A program made the translations under genes and the position numbers. A DNA stretch of 64,000 nt, from positions 2,728,001-2,792,000 of the forward strand of contig NZ_CP163528.1 in assembly GCF_041081105.1 (NCBI RefSeq). The letters run 5' to 3'. The notes beneath the pieces were generated by a model. The model was not told where the DNA came from and did no database searches. It worked only from the letters and a program-made list of their open reading frames with translations. Position 1 is the first letter of the stretch. Each line of letters starts with the position of its first letter. This DNA is from Promicromonospora sp. Populi. GTDB lineage: Bacteria > Actinomycetota > Actinomycetes > Actinomycetales > Cellulomonadaceae. Shown here in pieces: positions 51,417 through 60,533 of the stretch.

Positions 51417-52724
51417 GTGACATTTCCCGACTTCAGCGCCCCGGGGGCGACGAACCCAGTCAAAGGGCCGTCCCATGCCCGGACCCTGAAGCAGGCGGGC
51501 GGTAGCGCGTCCCGCGTGGTCGGGATGGTGCTCGTCGCGGCATTCTCGCTCGCCGCCGCAGGCGGGGCTGCGGCCGTGACCAACCTGACCGGCAACATCG
51601 ACACGGCCGAGATGACGGTGCTCGGGTCGGACCGGCCCGAGGTGGTGCTGCCCGAGGACCCGAACGCGGGTACCCCGCTGAACATCGTGCTCATGGGCAG
51701 CGACTCGCGCAGCGGGGCCAACGATGCCCTCGCCGGCGGCGGGGAGATGGGCGCCCGGTCCGACACCACCATCGTCATGCACATCTCGGGCGACCGGTCC
51801 CGGGTCGAGCTGGTCTCGATCCCCCGCGACTCCACGGTGGACGTACCGAGCTGCACGACGTCGGAGGGCGCCACCACTGCCGAGCTGTACGGCACCAAGT
51901 TCAACGCCGCCTTCTCCCAGGGTGTACAGGCCGGGGGCGACGTCGCATCCGGGGCGCTGTGCACCGTCAAGACGATCGAGCAGCTCACCGGCGTGTTCAT
52001 CAACGGGTTCATGGTCGTCGACTTCGCCGGCTTCTCCTCGATGATCGACGCCGTGGGCGGTGTCGACGTCTGCGTCGAGGAGCCGATCTACTCCGAGAAG
52101 GCGAACAACCTCACCCTCGATCCCGGCGTCCACACGCTCCAGGGGGTCACGGCCCTCGACTATGCCCGCGCGCGCACCGGTACGGGCCTGGGCGACGGGT
52201 CCGACCTGGGTCGCATCGGCCGGCAGCAGGAGGTCCTGGCCTCGCTCGCCCGCAAGGTGCTGAGCCAAGAGGTGCTGACCAACCCGGCAAAGACCCTCAA
52301 TTTCCTCAATGCCGTGACCGACTCGCTCACCATGAACGAGGAGCTGGCCAGCATCGACGGACTCGCCGGGTTGGCTTACTCCATGCGCGCCGTACGGCCT
52401 GACACGATCACGTTCATGACCGTCCCCAACGAGTACGACCCGACCAACGCGGCTAACGTCGTGTGGACGGACGAGGCCGTGACTCTGTGGGACAACGTCA
52501 AGAACGACCGGCCGGTCGTAGCCGCCCCCGACGCCCCCTCGGCGAACGCTTCGGCGTCCGCGCCCACGGGCGACCAGGGCACGGGCGGCGACGACACGGC
52601 CTCCACCACGGGGACGGACACCGGGACCGGGGACGCCCCCGAGCCCACGCCCACCCCGACCGAGATCAAGCAGGCCGGTGAAGAGGCCTTCACCGGCGCC
52701 GACACCACAAAGGTCTGCGGCTAG
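51417..52724 (+). CDS. LytR-CpsA-Psr (LCP) glycopolymer ligase
   Basis: A 435-residue LCP protein: a single helix near residues 32-56, then the outer LCP domain with LNIVLMGSDSRSG, ARSDTTIVMHI, VELVSIPRDSTVDVP, KFNAAFSQG, INGFMVVDFAGFSSMIDAVGGVDV and GRIGRQQEVL. The Arg and Asp residues binding the polyprenyl pyrophosphate are present. Such enzymes attach glycopolymers to peptidoglycan. The C terminus is a disordered Thr/Pro/Asp-rich tail. It is followed by a second LCP gene after 2 bases. Confidence 0.93.
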   Translation: MTFPDFSAPGATNPVKGPSHARTLKQAGGSASRVVGMVLVAAFSLAAAGGAAAVTNLTGNIDTAEMTVLGSDRPEVVLPEDPNAGTPLNIVLMGSDSRSGANDALAGGGEMGARSDTTIVMHISGDRSRVELVSIPRDSTVDVPSCTTSEGATTAELYGTKFNAAFSQGVQAGGDVASGALCTVKTIEQLTGVFINGFMVVDFAGFSSMIDAVGGVDVCVEEPIYSEKANNLTLDPGVHTLQGVTALDYARARTGTGLGDGSDLGRIGRQQEVLASLARKVLSQEVLTNPAKTLNFLNAVTDSLTMNEELASIDGLAGLAYSMRAVRPDTITFMTVPNEYDPTNAANVVWTDEAVTLWDNVKNDRPVVAAPDAPSANASASAPTGDQGTGGDDTASTTGTDTGTGDAPEPTPTPTEIKQAGEEAFTGADTTKVCG

Positions 52725-52726
52725 CC

Positions 52727-54295
52727 ATGTCAGATCCCAGAACGTCGGACCGTTCGGCCCGAGAGGCCGACGACGACGTGACGCGCGTCCGGATCCCGCC
52801 CAGCTTCACGCCGCAGGGCGGAAGCGGGCGTCCGGGCGCCGACGACGCCATCCCGGTCGGTGACACGGGCGAGCGTCCGCGCATCGCGCCGGGTGCGGCG
52901 CCGGACAGGGAGCAGGGCGCGCTCGAGAACGCGGAGACCCCCGGCGTCGGGGTCCCCGGCGTCGGCGGCGCGCACCGCATCGGACGGCCGGAGGGCTCGG
53001 CCGACGCGCGCAGCGAACCACGTATCCGTAGACAGTCTTCCCGGGAGGTACCGGTGTCCGGCCAGCGCAACAATCCCCCGCCCATCCCACCGCGGAGGTC
53101 GGGGATGCCGGCTCGCAACGAGTCGGCCGGACCCCCGCGATCCATCCCGCCGCGCACGGCTCCGTCGACCGGCCAGCCGCCCCAGGCGATCCCGCCGGGT
53201 CGCCCGGTCCGGGCGAGCGCGGGTCCCGTGCGCCCGACGCCGGTGCGGCAGACGCCGCGGCCGGCAGCGGCAGGCGGCGGCCGGGGCGGGAACTACCCCG
53301 CGGGCGTCGCCTCCGGCGGGCGCGGCGGGCGCGGCGGCAACAACATCCGGATCCGCAAGGGCCGGGTGGCCGGCGTGATCGCGGTGCTGGTGGTGCTCGC
53401 GATCCTCGCGTGGCCGATCGGGCTCCTGATCTGGGCCGACGGCAGGATCCAGCACGTCGAGGCCCTGTCCGGTGCGGCGAACACGCCGGGCACGACCTAC
53501 CTGCTCGCGGGTTCGGACGCGCGCGGCTCCGGCGGCATCGACGACTCCACGAGCGGCGCCCGTACGGACACGATCATGCTGCTGCACGAGCCCACGTCGG
53601 GCCCGGTGGCGCTCATCTCGCTCCCGCGCGACACCTACACGGAGATCCCGGGCAACGGCGCGAACAAGATCAACGCCGCGTACGCCTTCGGCGGGGCACC
53701 GCTGCTGGTCCAGACCGTGGAGGCACTCAGCGGGCTGACCGTCGACCACTACGTCGAGGTCGGCTTCGGTGGCGTCGTGGGCGTCGTGGACGCCGTCGGC
53801 GGCGTGGAACTCTGCTACGACGACCCCGTGCACGACGTGGACTCGAAGCTCGAATGGCCGGGCGGCTGCAACGTCGCGGACGGTGCGACAGCCCTCGCGT
53901 TCGCCCGCATGCGGAAGGCCGACCCGACGGGCGACATCGGCCGCGCCGAGCGTCAGCAGCAGGTCATCGCGCAGATCGGCCAGAAGGTCGCGGACCCGGC
54001 GATCCTGCTCAACCCGGCCTCGCAGGTCAGCCTCGCCGACGCCGGCCTGGGCGCGCTCGTGACCGACACCAACTCCGGGATCATCGACCTCGTGCGGCTG
54101 GGCCTCGCGTTCCGCTCCGCGAACGGCGACGACGGCGTGACCGGCACCCCGCCGATCGCCAGCATCGGCTACCGGACACCCACCGGCGCCTCGGCCGTCC
54201 TGCTCGACGAGAACCTGACCCCCCAGTTCTGGACCGACATCCGCGAGGGCAACTACACGGCAGGCGAGCAGGTAGGCGGCATGCCGGGCTCCTGA
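52727..54295 (+). CDS. LytR-CpsA-Psr (LCP) glycopolymer ligase with long cytoplasmic N terminus
   Basis: A 522-residue LCP protein. The first 210 residues are a Pro/Arg/Gly-rich, probably disordered cytoplasmic region (NNPPPIPPRRSG, SIPPRTAPSTGQPP), then one helix near 214-236, then the LCP domain: YLLAGSDARGSGG, ARTDTIMLLHE, LISLPRDTYTEIPG, KINAAYAFGG and GDIGRAERQQQVI. It probably attaches a surface or wall polymer to peptidoglycan. The ATG is 3 bases after the previous stop. It converges with purE without a clear terminator. Confidence 0.93.
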   Translation: MSDPRTSDRSAREADDDVTRVRIPPSFTPQGGSGRPGADDAIPVGDTGERPRIAPGAAPDREQGALENAETPGVGVPGVGGAHRIGRPEGSADARSEPRIRRQSSREVPVSGQRNNPPPIPPRRSGMPARNESAGPPRSIPPRTAPSTGQPPQAIPPGRPVRASAGPVRPTPVRQTPRPAAAGGGRGGNYPAGVASGGRGGRGGNNIRIRKGRVAGVIAVLVVLAILAWPIGLLIWADGRIQHVEALSGAANTPGTTYLLAGSDARGSGGIDDSTSGARTDTIMLLHEPTSGPVALISLPRDTYTEIPGNGANKINAAYAFGGAPLLVQTVEALSGLTVDHYVEVGFGGVVGVVDAVGGVELCYDDPVHDVDSKLEWPGGCNVADGATALAFARMRKADPTGDIGRAERQQQVIAQIGQKVADPAILLNPASQVSLADAGLGALVTDTNSGIIDLVRLGLAFRSANGDDGVTGTPPIASIGYRTPTGASAVLLDENLTPQFWTDIREGNYTAGEQVGGMPGS

Positions 54296-54316
54296 CCCCT
54301 CCTTGGTTGTGGGCGG

Positions 54317-54826
54317 TCAGAGCTGGGCGCGGAGCTTGGCGCCCTTGGCGTGGGCGACCTTGCTCAGCTCCGCCTGGAACGCCTCCATACGGTCCCGCAG
54401 GGCCGTCGCCTCGGCGTCCACACCGGAGGCCAGGATGCGCGCGGCGAGCAGGCCCGCGTTCCGCGCGCCGCCGATCGACACGGTCGCGACCGGTACGCCG
54501 GCCGGCATCTGCACTATCGACAGCAGCGAGTCCATGCCGTCGAGGTACTTCAGCGGCACCGGCACCCCGATCACGGGCAGCGGCGTCACCGACGCCAGCA
54601 TGCCGGGCAGGTGCGCGGCGCCGCCCGCGCCCGCGATGATCACGCGCAGGCCGCGGCCCGCGGCCTGCCGCCCATAGTCGATCATCTCGGTGGGCATGCG
54701 GTGGGCGGACACGACGTCGACCTCGACCGGCACGTCGAACTCGCCCAGCGCCTCTGCGGCCGCCTGCATGACCGGCCAGTCGGAGTCCGAGCCCATCACG
54801 ATGCCGACCTGCGGGTTGCTGCTCAT
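54317..54826 (-). CDS. purE: N5-carboxyaminoimidazole ribonucleotide mutase PurE
   Basis: A 169-residue PurE that rearranges N5-CAIR to CAIR in purine synthesis. Motifs are [36 protein letters not shown] and IGVPV. It overlaps the purK stop (ATGA), and the pair works in sequence. Confidence 0.97.
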   Translation of the reverse strand: MSSNPQVGIVMGSDSDWPVMQAAAEALGEFDVPVEVDVVSAHRMPTEMIDYGRQAAGRGLRVIIAGAGGAAHLPGMLASVTPLPVIGVPVPLKYLDGMDSLLSIVQMPAGVPVATVSIGGARNAGLLAARILASGVDAEATALRDRMEAFQAELSKVAHAKGAKLRAQL

Positions 54827-56088
54827 GCCTTCGCCTCTTCCTCGATGGTGATCCGGACAGGCTCGCCCCTCAGCAGCGCAGCCGCCGCGACGGCCCGACG
54901 CCGGACCTCGTCGAGGTCGTCGCCGCTCACGTTCACGTGCCCCAGCTTGCGGCCCGGCCGGATGCCCTTGCCGTACAGGTTGACGCGCGCCTCGGGGAAC
55001 GCGGCGAGCAGCTCCGGCAGCGCGTCGGTGAGCTCGTCCAGCGTGGACCCGAGCACGTTCGCCATGACGGTCCAGGCAGCGGTCGGCTCGGTGGCACCCA
55101 GCGGCAGGTCCAGCACCGCTCGCAGGTGCTGCTCGAACTGGCTGGTCACGGCGCCGTCAATGGTCCAGTGGCCGCTGTTGTGCGGGCGCATCGCGAGCTC
55201 GTTGACCAGCACGGTCGGCGCCCCGTCCGGCCCAGTCACCTCGAACATCTCGACGGCCAGCACGCCGGTCACGTCCAGCCCGTCGGCCACCGTCGTCGCG
55301 ATCTGCCGCGCACGCTCGTCGAGCCCGGCCGACAGCCCGGGCGCCGGGGCGATCACCTCGGAGCACACCCCGTCGCGCTGCACCGACTCGACGACGGGCC
55401 ACGCCCGCACCTCGCCCGACGGCCGCCGGGCCACGAGGGCGGCCAGCTCGCGCGTGAAGGGCACCTTCTCCTCGACCAGCAGGGGCGGCCCGCCGTCGGC
55501 CACTGCCGCGAACCAGTCGGCGACGTCGTCCGCGGACGAGACCACGCGCACACCCTTGCCGTCGTAACCACCGCGGGACGTCTTCACGACGGCGGTGCCG
55601 CCCACCTCCGTCAGAAAGGCCGCAAGGGCGGTCCGCCCCTCCTGCGGGGACGACGACGGCAGCGGAGCCCACCGCGGGCACGGCACACCCAGCTCCGTGA
55701 GCCGCTGCCGCATCACGATCTTGTCCTGCGCCTGCACGAGCGCGTGCGGGCCGGGGCGCACCGGCGTCCCGTGCTCGATGAGGTCTGTGAGCAGGGCATT
55801 CGGCACGTGCTCGTGCTCGAAGGTCAGCACGTCGGCCGGACGGCCGGCGTCGGCAGGCGCGATGAGCGAGCGGATCGCCGCCTCGTCCCACGCCTCGCCC
55901 ACCGGCGCGTCCGTGACGACCTGCGCCGCCGACGACGCCGGGTCCTCCACCAGGACACGCAGCCGGATGCCGAGCTCACCGGCGGCGGGAGCCATCATGC
56001 GGCCCAGCTGCCCGCCCCCGACAACCGCGACGACGGGCGGACCGGACGGGCGGGGACCTGCTGCACTGAAGTCGGTTGTTGCGCTCAC
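54823..56088 (-). CDS. purK: N5-carboxyaminoimidazole ribonucleotide synthase PurK
   Basis: A 421-residue ATP-grasp enzyme making N5-CAIR from AIR, ATP and bicarbonate. [19 protein letters not shown] starts the N-terminal fold, then [14 protein letters not shown] and [14 protein letters not shown], ending with [20 protein letters not shown] 56088 lies 11 bases downstream of the histidine-kinase gene, so purK-purE may be read through from the two-component genes. Confidence 0.96.
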   Translation of the reverse strand: MSATTDFSAAGPRPSGPPVVAVVGGGQLGRMMAPAAGELGIRLRVLVEDPASSAAQVVTDAPVGEAWDEAAIRSLIAPADAGRPADVLTFEHEHVPNALLTDLIEHGTPVRPGPHALVQAQDKIVMRQRLTELGVPCPRWAPLPSSSPQEGRTALAAFLTEVGGTAVVKTSRGGYDGKGVRVVSSADDVADWFAAVADGGPPLLVEEKVPFTRELAALVARRPSGEVRAWPVVESVQRDGVCSEVIAPAPGLSAGLDERARQIATTVADGLDVTGVLAVEMFEVTGPDGAPTVLVNELAMRPHNSGHWTIDGAVTSQFEQHLRAVLDLPLGATEPTAAWTVMANVLGSTLDELTDALPELLAAFPEARVNLYGKGIRPGRKLGHVNVSGDDLDEVRRRAVAAAALLRGEPVRITIEEEAKA

Positions 56089-56099
56089 GTCGGTGAAGC

Positions 56100-57455
56100 C
56101 TACCGGCGGCCGCGGCCCTTCCTCTGGCCGAAGCTGGAGATCTTCGACCCGACCGGCAGCACCTGGTGCGGGTCGAGCGTCTTCGGCACACCCGAGAGGA
56201 ACACGGAGAACACCGGCGGGGTGCGCTGGGTGAGCTGGAGGTTGCCGCCGTCGGCCGCGACGAGATCGCGGGCCAGGGCGAGGCCGAGGCCCGTCCCATC
56301 ACCCGACGTGACGCCGCGCTCGAAGATCCTGCCCTGCATGTCCTCGGGCACACCGTTGCCCTCGTCCGAGACCTCGACGGCCATCGCACCGCGCTGGCCC
56401 TCCCGGATCCGGAGGGTGGTGGTGCCGTCACCGTGCTTGAGCGAGTTCTCCAGCAGCGTGGACAGCACCTGGGCGAGTGCACCGGGGGTCGCCAGGACCC
56501 GCGCGCCGCCGGAGTCGACGACGTTCAGGTGGCGACCCGCCCGCTCGAACGACTCGCCCCACTCCTCCTCCTGCTGGTGGAAGATCAACATGACGTCCAC
56601 GGACTCCGTGGTGCCGCCCTGCGCGCGCCGCGACCGCGTGAGCAGGTCGTCGACCACACCGACCAGCCGCTCCACCTGCTCGAGCGAGATCCGGGCCTCT
56701 TCCTGCACCTCGGGCTCGGTGGAGGTCATGGTGATCTCCTCCAGGCGCATCGTCAGTGCCGTGAGCGGGGTGCGGAGCTGGTGCGAGGCGTCCGAGGTGA
56801 ACTGCCGCTCCACCGCGAGCCGGGCCGCCAGCCGGTCGGAGCTGCGCGCCAGCTCGGCCGCGACCAGGTCGATCTCCTCGACGCCGGACGGGTCCAGACG
56901 TGGACGCACCTGTCCCGCGCCGAGCTGTTCGGCTGACGCAGCGAGGTACACAAACGGCTGCGCCAAGCGGTTCGCCTGCCAGGCGGCCGTGACGGCGCCC
57001 GCGGCGAACGCGCCGACACTGCCGAACACAACGAGCACCACGACGTTGATCGCCTTGATGTACGCCGGCCAGGCCGAGACGGAGACCACGACGCCCATGA
57101 CGGGCTGCTCCTCGGACGTGAGCCCTCGGTCGATGGTGGGGCCGGCCACGGGCTCGCCCGAGATCAGCTGCTCACCGTTCGGCTGGTTCACCGTCACATA
57201 GGCGAGGACGTCGTTGGGCTGAGGTTGCACCGCGCGGTCCACGACCGACTGGTCGACGAACCCGGCGTCGGCGGCCGAGCGGTTGCGCTCGTAAGAGTTG
57301 ACGGCGGAGGCCAAGAGGTCCTGCGCCCGGGTCTCGACTCGCTGGATTTCCTGGCCGTAGATGTACCGGGCACCGAAGATCGCGAGCGGGATGCCCAGGA
57401 GCAGGACGGCGACCGCAACCGCGGCGATCGTCGCCTGCAGCACGCGGGCGCGCAT
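56100..57455 (-). CDS. sensor histidine kinase (OmpR-type partner)
   Basis: A 451-residue membrane kinase: helix at about 10-32, an outer sensor domain to about 130, second helix about 140-165, HAMP-like linker, dimerisation box FTSDASHQLRTPLTAL with His225, then ATPase boxes LLENSLKHGDG, VSDEGNGVP and GDGTGLGLALARDL. It should phosphorylate the response regulator encoded just upstream, 4 bases away. ATG 57455 is chosen since the frame before it lies in the regulator gene. The signal is unknown. Confidence 0.92.
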   Translation of the reverse strand: MRARVLQATIAAVAVAVLLLGIPLAIFGARYIYGQEIQRVETRAQDLLASAVNSYERNRSAADAGFVDQSVVDRAVQPQPNDVLAYVTVNQPNGEQLISGEPVAGPTIDRGLTSEEQPVMGVVVSVSAWPAYIKAINVVVLVVFGSVGAFAAGAVTAAWQANRLAQPFVYLAASAEQLGAGQVRPRLDPSGVEEIDLVAAELARSSDRLAARLAVERQFTSDASHQLRTPLTALTMRLEEITMTSTEPEVQEEARISLEQVERLVGVVDDLLTRSRRAQGGTTESVDVMLIFHQQEEEWGESFERAGRHLNVVDSGGARVLATPGALAQVLSTLLENSLKHGDGTTTLRIREGQRGAMAVEVSDEGNGVPEDMQGRIFERGVTSGDGTGLGLALARDLVAADGGNLQLTQRTPPVFSVFLSGVPKTLDPHQVLPVGSKISSFGQRKGRGRR

Positions 57456-57459
57456 CTGG

Positions 57460-58143
57460 CTAGCTCGCCCCGATCTCGAAGCGGAAACCGAGACCGCGCA
57501 CGGTGGAGACGTAACGCGGTGCGTTCGCGTCGTCACCGAGCTTGCGGCGCAGCCAGGACACGTGCATGTCCAGCGTCTTGGTCGAGCCGACCGGGTCGGA
57601 GCCCCACACGTCGCGCATCAGCGTGTCGCGGACGACGACGGAGCCAGCGTTCTGCACGAGGACGCGCAGGAGGTCGAACTCCTTCGTGGTCAGGTGCAGC
57701 TCTCGCTCGCCCTGGAAGGCACGGTGCGCGGACACGTCCACGCGGACGTCCTGTGCATGCAGCTCCTCCTCCTCGCCGGTCTCGCCGTGCGAGCGGCGCA
57801 GGAGCGCCCGCACACGTGCGAGCAGCTCAGCCAGGCGGAAGGGCTTGGTGACGTAGTCGTCGGCACCGGCGTCAAGGCCTACGACGAGGTCGACCTCGTC
57901 GGCACGGGCAGTCAGCACCAGGACGGGCACGGTGAGGCCATTGGCCCTGATCTCGCGCGCGACATCAAGCCCATCCATATCGGGGAGGCCCAGGTCCAGA
58001 ACTACGATGTCCGCACCGGTCGAGCTCTCGATCGCACCTTTGCCGGTTCCTTGCACGACAACGTCGTATCCCTCACGGGAGAGCGCTCGTGCCAACGGCT
58101 CGGCAATGGCCGGGTCGTCTTCGGCTAGGAGTACGTGAGTCAT
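57460..58143 (-). CDS. OmpR/PhoB-family response regulator
   Basis: A 227-residue regulator with a receiver domain (LLAEDD at 6-10, phospho-acceptor Asp50 in VLDLGLPDMDG, LTARAD, KPFRLAELLAR) and a winged-helix DNA-binding domain (LTTKEFDLLRVLV, VSWLRRKLGDD, VRGLGFRFE). It is first in an operon with its kinase and then purK-purE. ATG 58143 is supported by a TACGAT element 6 nt upstream. Confidence 0.94.
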   Translation of the reverse strand: MTHVLLAEDDPAIAEPLARALSREGYDVVVQGTGKGAIESSTGADIVVLDLGLPDMDGLDVAREIRANGLTVPVLVLTARADEVDLVVGLDAGADDYVTKPFRLAELLARVRALLRRSHGETGEEEELHAQDVRVDVSAHRAFQGERELHLTTKEFDLLRVLVQNAGSVVVRDTLMRDVWGSDPVGSTKTLDMHVSWLRRKLGDDANAPRYVSTVRGLGFRFEIGAS

Positions 58144-58149
58144 TTCGCC

Positions 58150-58155
58150 ATCGTA
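58150..58155 (-). promoter_or_regulatory. -10 element of leaderless response-regulator transcript
   Basis: TACGAT on the minus strand ends 6 nt before ATG 58143. Confidence 0.55.
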
Positions 58156-58282
58156 GGGCATAACCGACGCTGTGGCGCTACCCGGGCACGCATACGATGC
58201 CCACTCCACCGAATCCTTTCGGCAGAGGCCGCCATGGCGCAAGTGCTACCACGGTATGACGCGCCCGCGCAACGGTTCCACC

Positions 58283-58288
58283 TACGCT
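58283..58288 (+). promoter_or_regulatory. -10 element ahead of the NarL-type kinase gene
   Basis: TACGCT ends 7 nt before ATG 58296, with no Shine-Dalgarno, again suggesting a leaderless mRNA. Confidence 0.5.
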
Positions 58289-58295
58289 GACCTGC

Positions 58296-59825
58296 ATGGG
58301 TTGGTACGAGCGGTGGGCGCAATGGTCTGAACGGTACCGGTTCGTGTTCGACCTCGTCCTGACGGTCGTCGCGTGGCTGTTTGTCATGGTCCTGTCGGCG
58401 TCGGGTTCCTACGGCCTTTCGGGTACGGAGTCCGCGCTCCTCGCCGCCGCCGTGCTCGCACCGCTCCCCTGGTGCCGCACGCGGCCCGTCGCCTCGTGCG
58501 TAGCGATGTTCGTCGTGTGCATGCTGCAGGTCACCGCTCTCGGTCTGCCCGTGTTTCTCCCGGCCGACCTCGCCGTGCTGGTGTCGATGTACTGCGTCAC
58601 CGTCTACGGCCCGCGGTGGGCATACCTGATGGCGTGCGGGATGACGATGATCGGCGCCGTCACCGTCGGCGTCGGGATGTGGGCCCGGTACCCCGGGGAC
58701 TCACTGGCGAGCACCATCCCCGCCATCATCCTGATCATGGCCCTCCTCGCCTGCTCCTTCGCCTTCGGCCTGCTCCGCCGGTCCCGGCGCGCGATGCTCG
58801 TGGCCATGCGCGACCGCGCCGACCGGCTGGAGATCGAGCGCGACCAGCAGGCGCAGATCGCCACGGCCGCCGAGCGGGCCCGCATCGCCCGCGAGATGCA
58901 CGACATCGTGGCCCACTCCCTGTCCGTGGTGATCGCGCAGGCCGACGGCGGGCGGTACGCCGCGGCCGCCGACCCGGCAGCCGCCGAGCGGTCCCTCAAC
59001 ACGATCGCCGAGACGGGCCGCGCGGCACTCGCCGACATGCGCCGCCTGCTCGGTGTGCTGCGGGAAGGGCCGGGCCGGGTGACCACGCCGCTGGGCCTGG
59101 TCGCGCCGGACGACACGCCCGCCCGACGCCGGACGCCGGCGGCCGGGCCGGTCACGAGGGCCGAGTCGAGGGCGAGCTCGGCGGCCCCAGGGAGCCCCCC
59201 GAGCGGCGGCGCCGGGCTCGGGGACGACCCGGTGGCGGCAGCGCCGTCGTCGGGCAGCGCCGCCCCCCTGCGACCCCAGCCCGATGCCACCGACATCGGC
59301 GACCTGGTCAGCCAGGCCCGCGACGACGGCCTCAAGGTCTCCTGGGCGCGGGTGGGTGTCGAGCGGCGGCTGCCGCCCGGCGTCGGGCTCACGCTGTTCC
59401 GGGTGTGCCAGGAGGCGCTCACCAACGTGCGCAAGCACGCCGGCCCCCGGCCCGCCGTCACCGTCCTGCTGCGCTGGGGCGAGGACCAGGTGGAGCTGCG
59501 CGTGGACGACGACGGCCGCGGCCTGGCGGCCGACGGCTCGCCGGATCCCGCGGAACCTTCGCCCTCGGCCGGATACGGTCTGCTCGGGATGCGCGAGCGC
59601 GCCGAGATGTTCGGCGGGACGCTCACCGCCGGGCCCCGCCGGGGCGGCGGCTACTCGGTCCGGTTCGTCGTGCCGATCCCGCGGTCGTCCGACGTCGTGC
59701 CCAGCCTGCCCCAGGACGAACCCGACGCCGGGCAGCCGGACGCTGCACCCGCTCCGCCCGAGGACCGAGCCTCCCGGGCCGCCCAGGCCCAGGCCGATCT
59801 GGACAACACCCAAGGAGCACGATGA
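58296..59825 (+). CDS. NarL-type sensor histidine kinase (HisKA_3)
   Basis: A 509-residue kinase with about five N-terminal helices (residues 17-170), no large outer domain, then the HisKA_3 box ERARIAREMHDIVAHSLSVV with His202 and an HATPase domain (LTNVRKHAG, VDDDGRGL, GYGLLGMRERAEMFGG). A Pro/Ala/Ser-rich linker of about 70 residues lies between the two, near 265-335. Kinases of this form sense the membrane or an intramembrane stress. The stop overlaps the regulator ATG (ATGA). Confidence 0.92.
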   Translation: MGWYERWAQWSERYRFVFDLVLTVVAWLFVMVLSASGSYGLSGTESALLAAAVLAPLPWCRTRPVASCVAMFVVCMLQVTALGLPVFLPADLAVLVSMYCVTVYGPRWAYLMACGMTMIGAVTVGVGMWARYPGDSLASTIPAIILIMALLACSFAFGLLRRSRRAMLVAMRDRADRLEIERDQQAQIATAAERARIAREMHDIVAHSLSVVIAQADGGRYAAAADPAAAERSLNTIAETGRAALADMRRLLGVLREGPGRVTTPLGLVAPDDTPARRRTPAAGPVTRAESRASSAAPGSPPSGGAGLGDDPVAAAPSSGSAAPLRPQPDATDIGDLVSQARDDGLKVSWARVGVERRLPPGVGLTLFRVCQEALTNVRKHAGPRPAVTVLLRWGEDQVELRVDDDGRGLAADGSPDPAEPSPSAGYGLLGMRERAEMFGGTLTAGPRRGGGYSVRFVVPIPRSSDVVPSLPQDEPDAGQPDAAPAPPEDRASRAAQAQADLDNTQGAR

Positions 59826-60526
59826 CCTACGCCCCTGACGCCTCCGCACCGGTGCGGGTAGCGCTCGTCGACGACCAGCCGCTGGTCCGCGCCGGCCTGC
59901 GCATGGTGATCGACTCGCAGCCCGACCTGCGGGTGGTCGTCGAGGCCGACGACGGCCGCGACGCGCTGCGCCTGCTGGCCACGACCGTCTCCGACGTCGT
60001 GCTGATGGACGTGCGTATGCCGGGGATGGACGGGCTGACCGCCACCCGGGCGCTCCTGGCCGACGGCGGCCGGGCCGCGGCGGGCGACCCGCGCGTCGTC
60101 GTGCTGACGACGTTCGACCTGGACGAGTACGTGCTCGACGCCATCCGGGCGGGAGCCAGCGGGTTCCTGCTCAAGGACGCCCAGCCGGAGGAGCTGCTCA
60201 CCGCGATCCGCACGGTGCACCAGGGTGACGCGGTGATCGCGCCGTCGTCCACCCGACGGCTGATGGAGCGACTGGTCACGGCGCTGCCGCCCGAGGAGGC
60301 GGCGGGTCCGCAGGAGGCGCTGGCCGCGCTCACGGGACGGGAGCGCGAGGTGCTCGTGCTCATGGCCCGCGGCCGGTCCAACACGGAGATCGGGTCCGAC
60401 CTGTTCGTCGCGGAGGCGACGGTCAAGACGCACGTGGGCCGCATCCTGGCCAAGCTGAACGCCCGCGACCGAGTCCAGGCGGTGGTGACGGCCTACGAGA
60501 CGGGCCTGGTCCGCCCGGGCACGTAG
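59822..60526 (+). CDS. NarL/LuxR-family response regulator
   Basis: A 234-residue regulator: receiver domain with VDD at 16-18, phospho-acceptor Asp63 (VLMDVRMPGMDG), LTTFDLDEY and the Lys in FLLKDAQPEE, then a LuxR HTH (LTGREREVLVLMARGRSNTEI, VKTHVGRILAKL). Partner of the upstream kinase. It converges on the ABC-transporter permease gene, 7 bases apart, and may control that transporter as is common for this combination in actinobacteria. Confidence 0.94.
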   Translation: MTYAPDASAPVRVALVDDQPLVRAGLRMVIDSQPDLRVVVEADDGRDALRLLATTVSDVVLMDVRMPGMDGLTATRALLADGGRAAAGDPRVVVLTTFDLDEYVLDAIRAGASGFLLKDAQPEELLTAIRTVHQGDAVIAPSSTRRLMERLVTALPPEEAAGPQEALAALTGREREVLVLMARGRSNTEIGSDLFVAEATVKTHVGRILAKLNARDRVQAVVTAYETGLVRPGT

Positions 60527-60533
60527 GCCCCGT

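Noticed and set aside
35703..54317. A 13-mer TTGGTTGTGGGCG next to the stop codons of both DUF3499 (35703-35715) and purE (54303-54315).
   Set aside because: Several shared 13-mers are expected by chance in 64 kb; the matching position is curious but does not form a hairpin, so it is not called a terminator.
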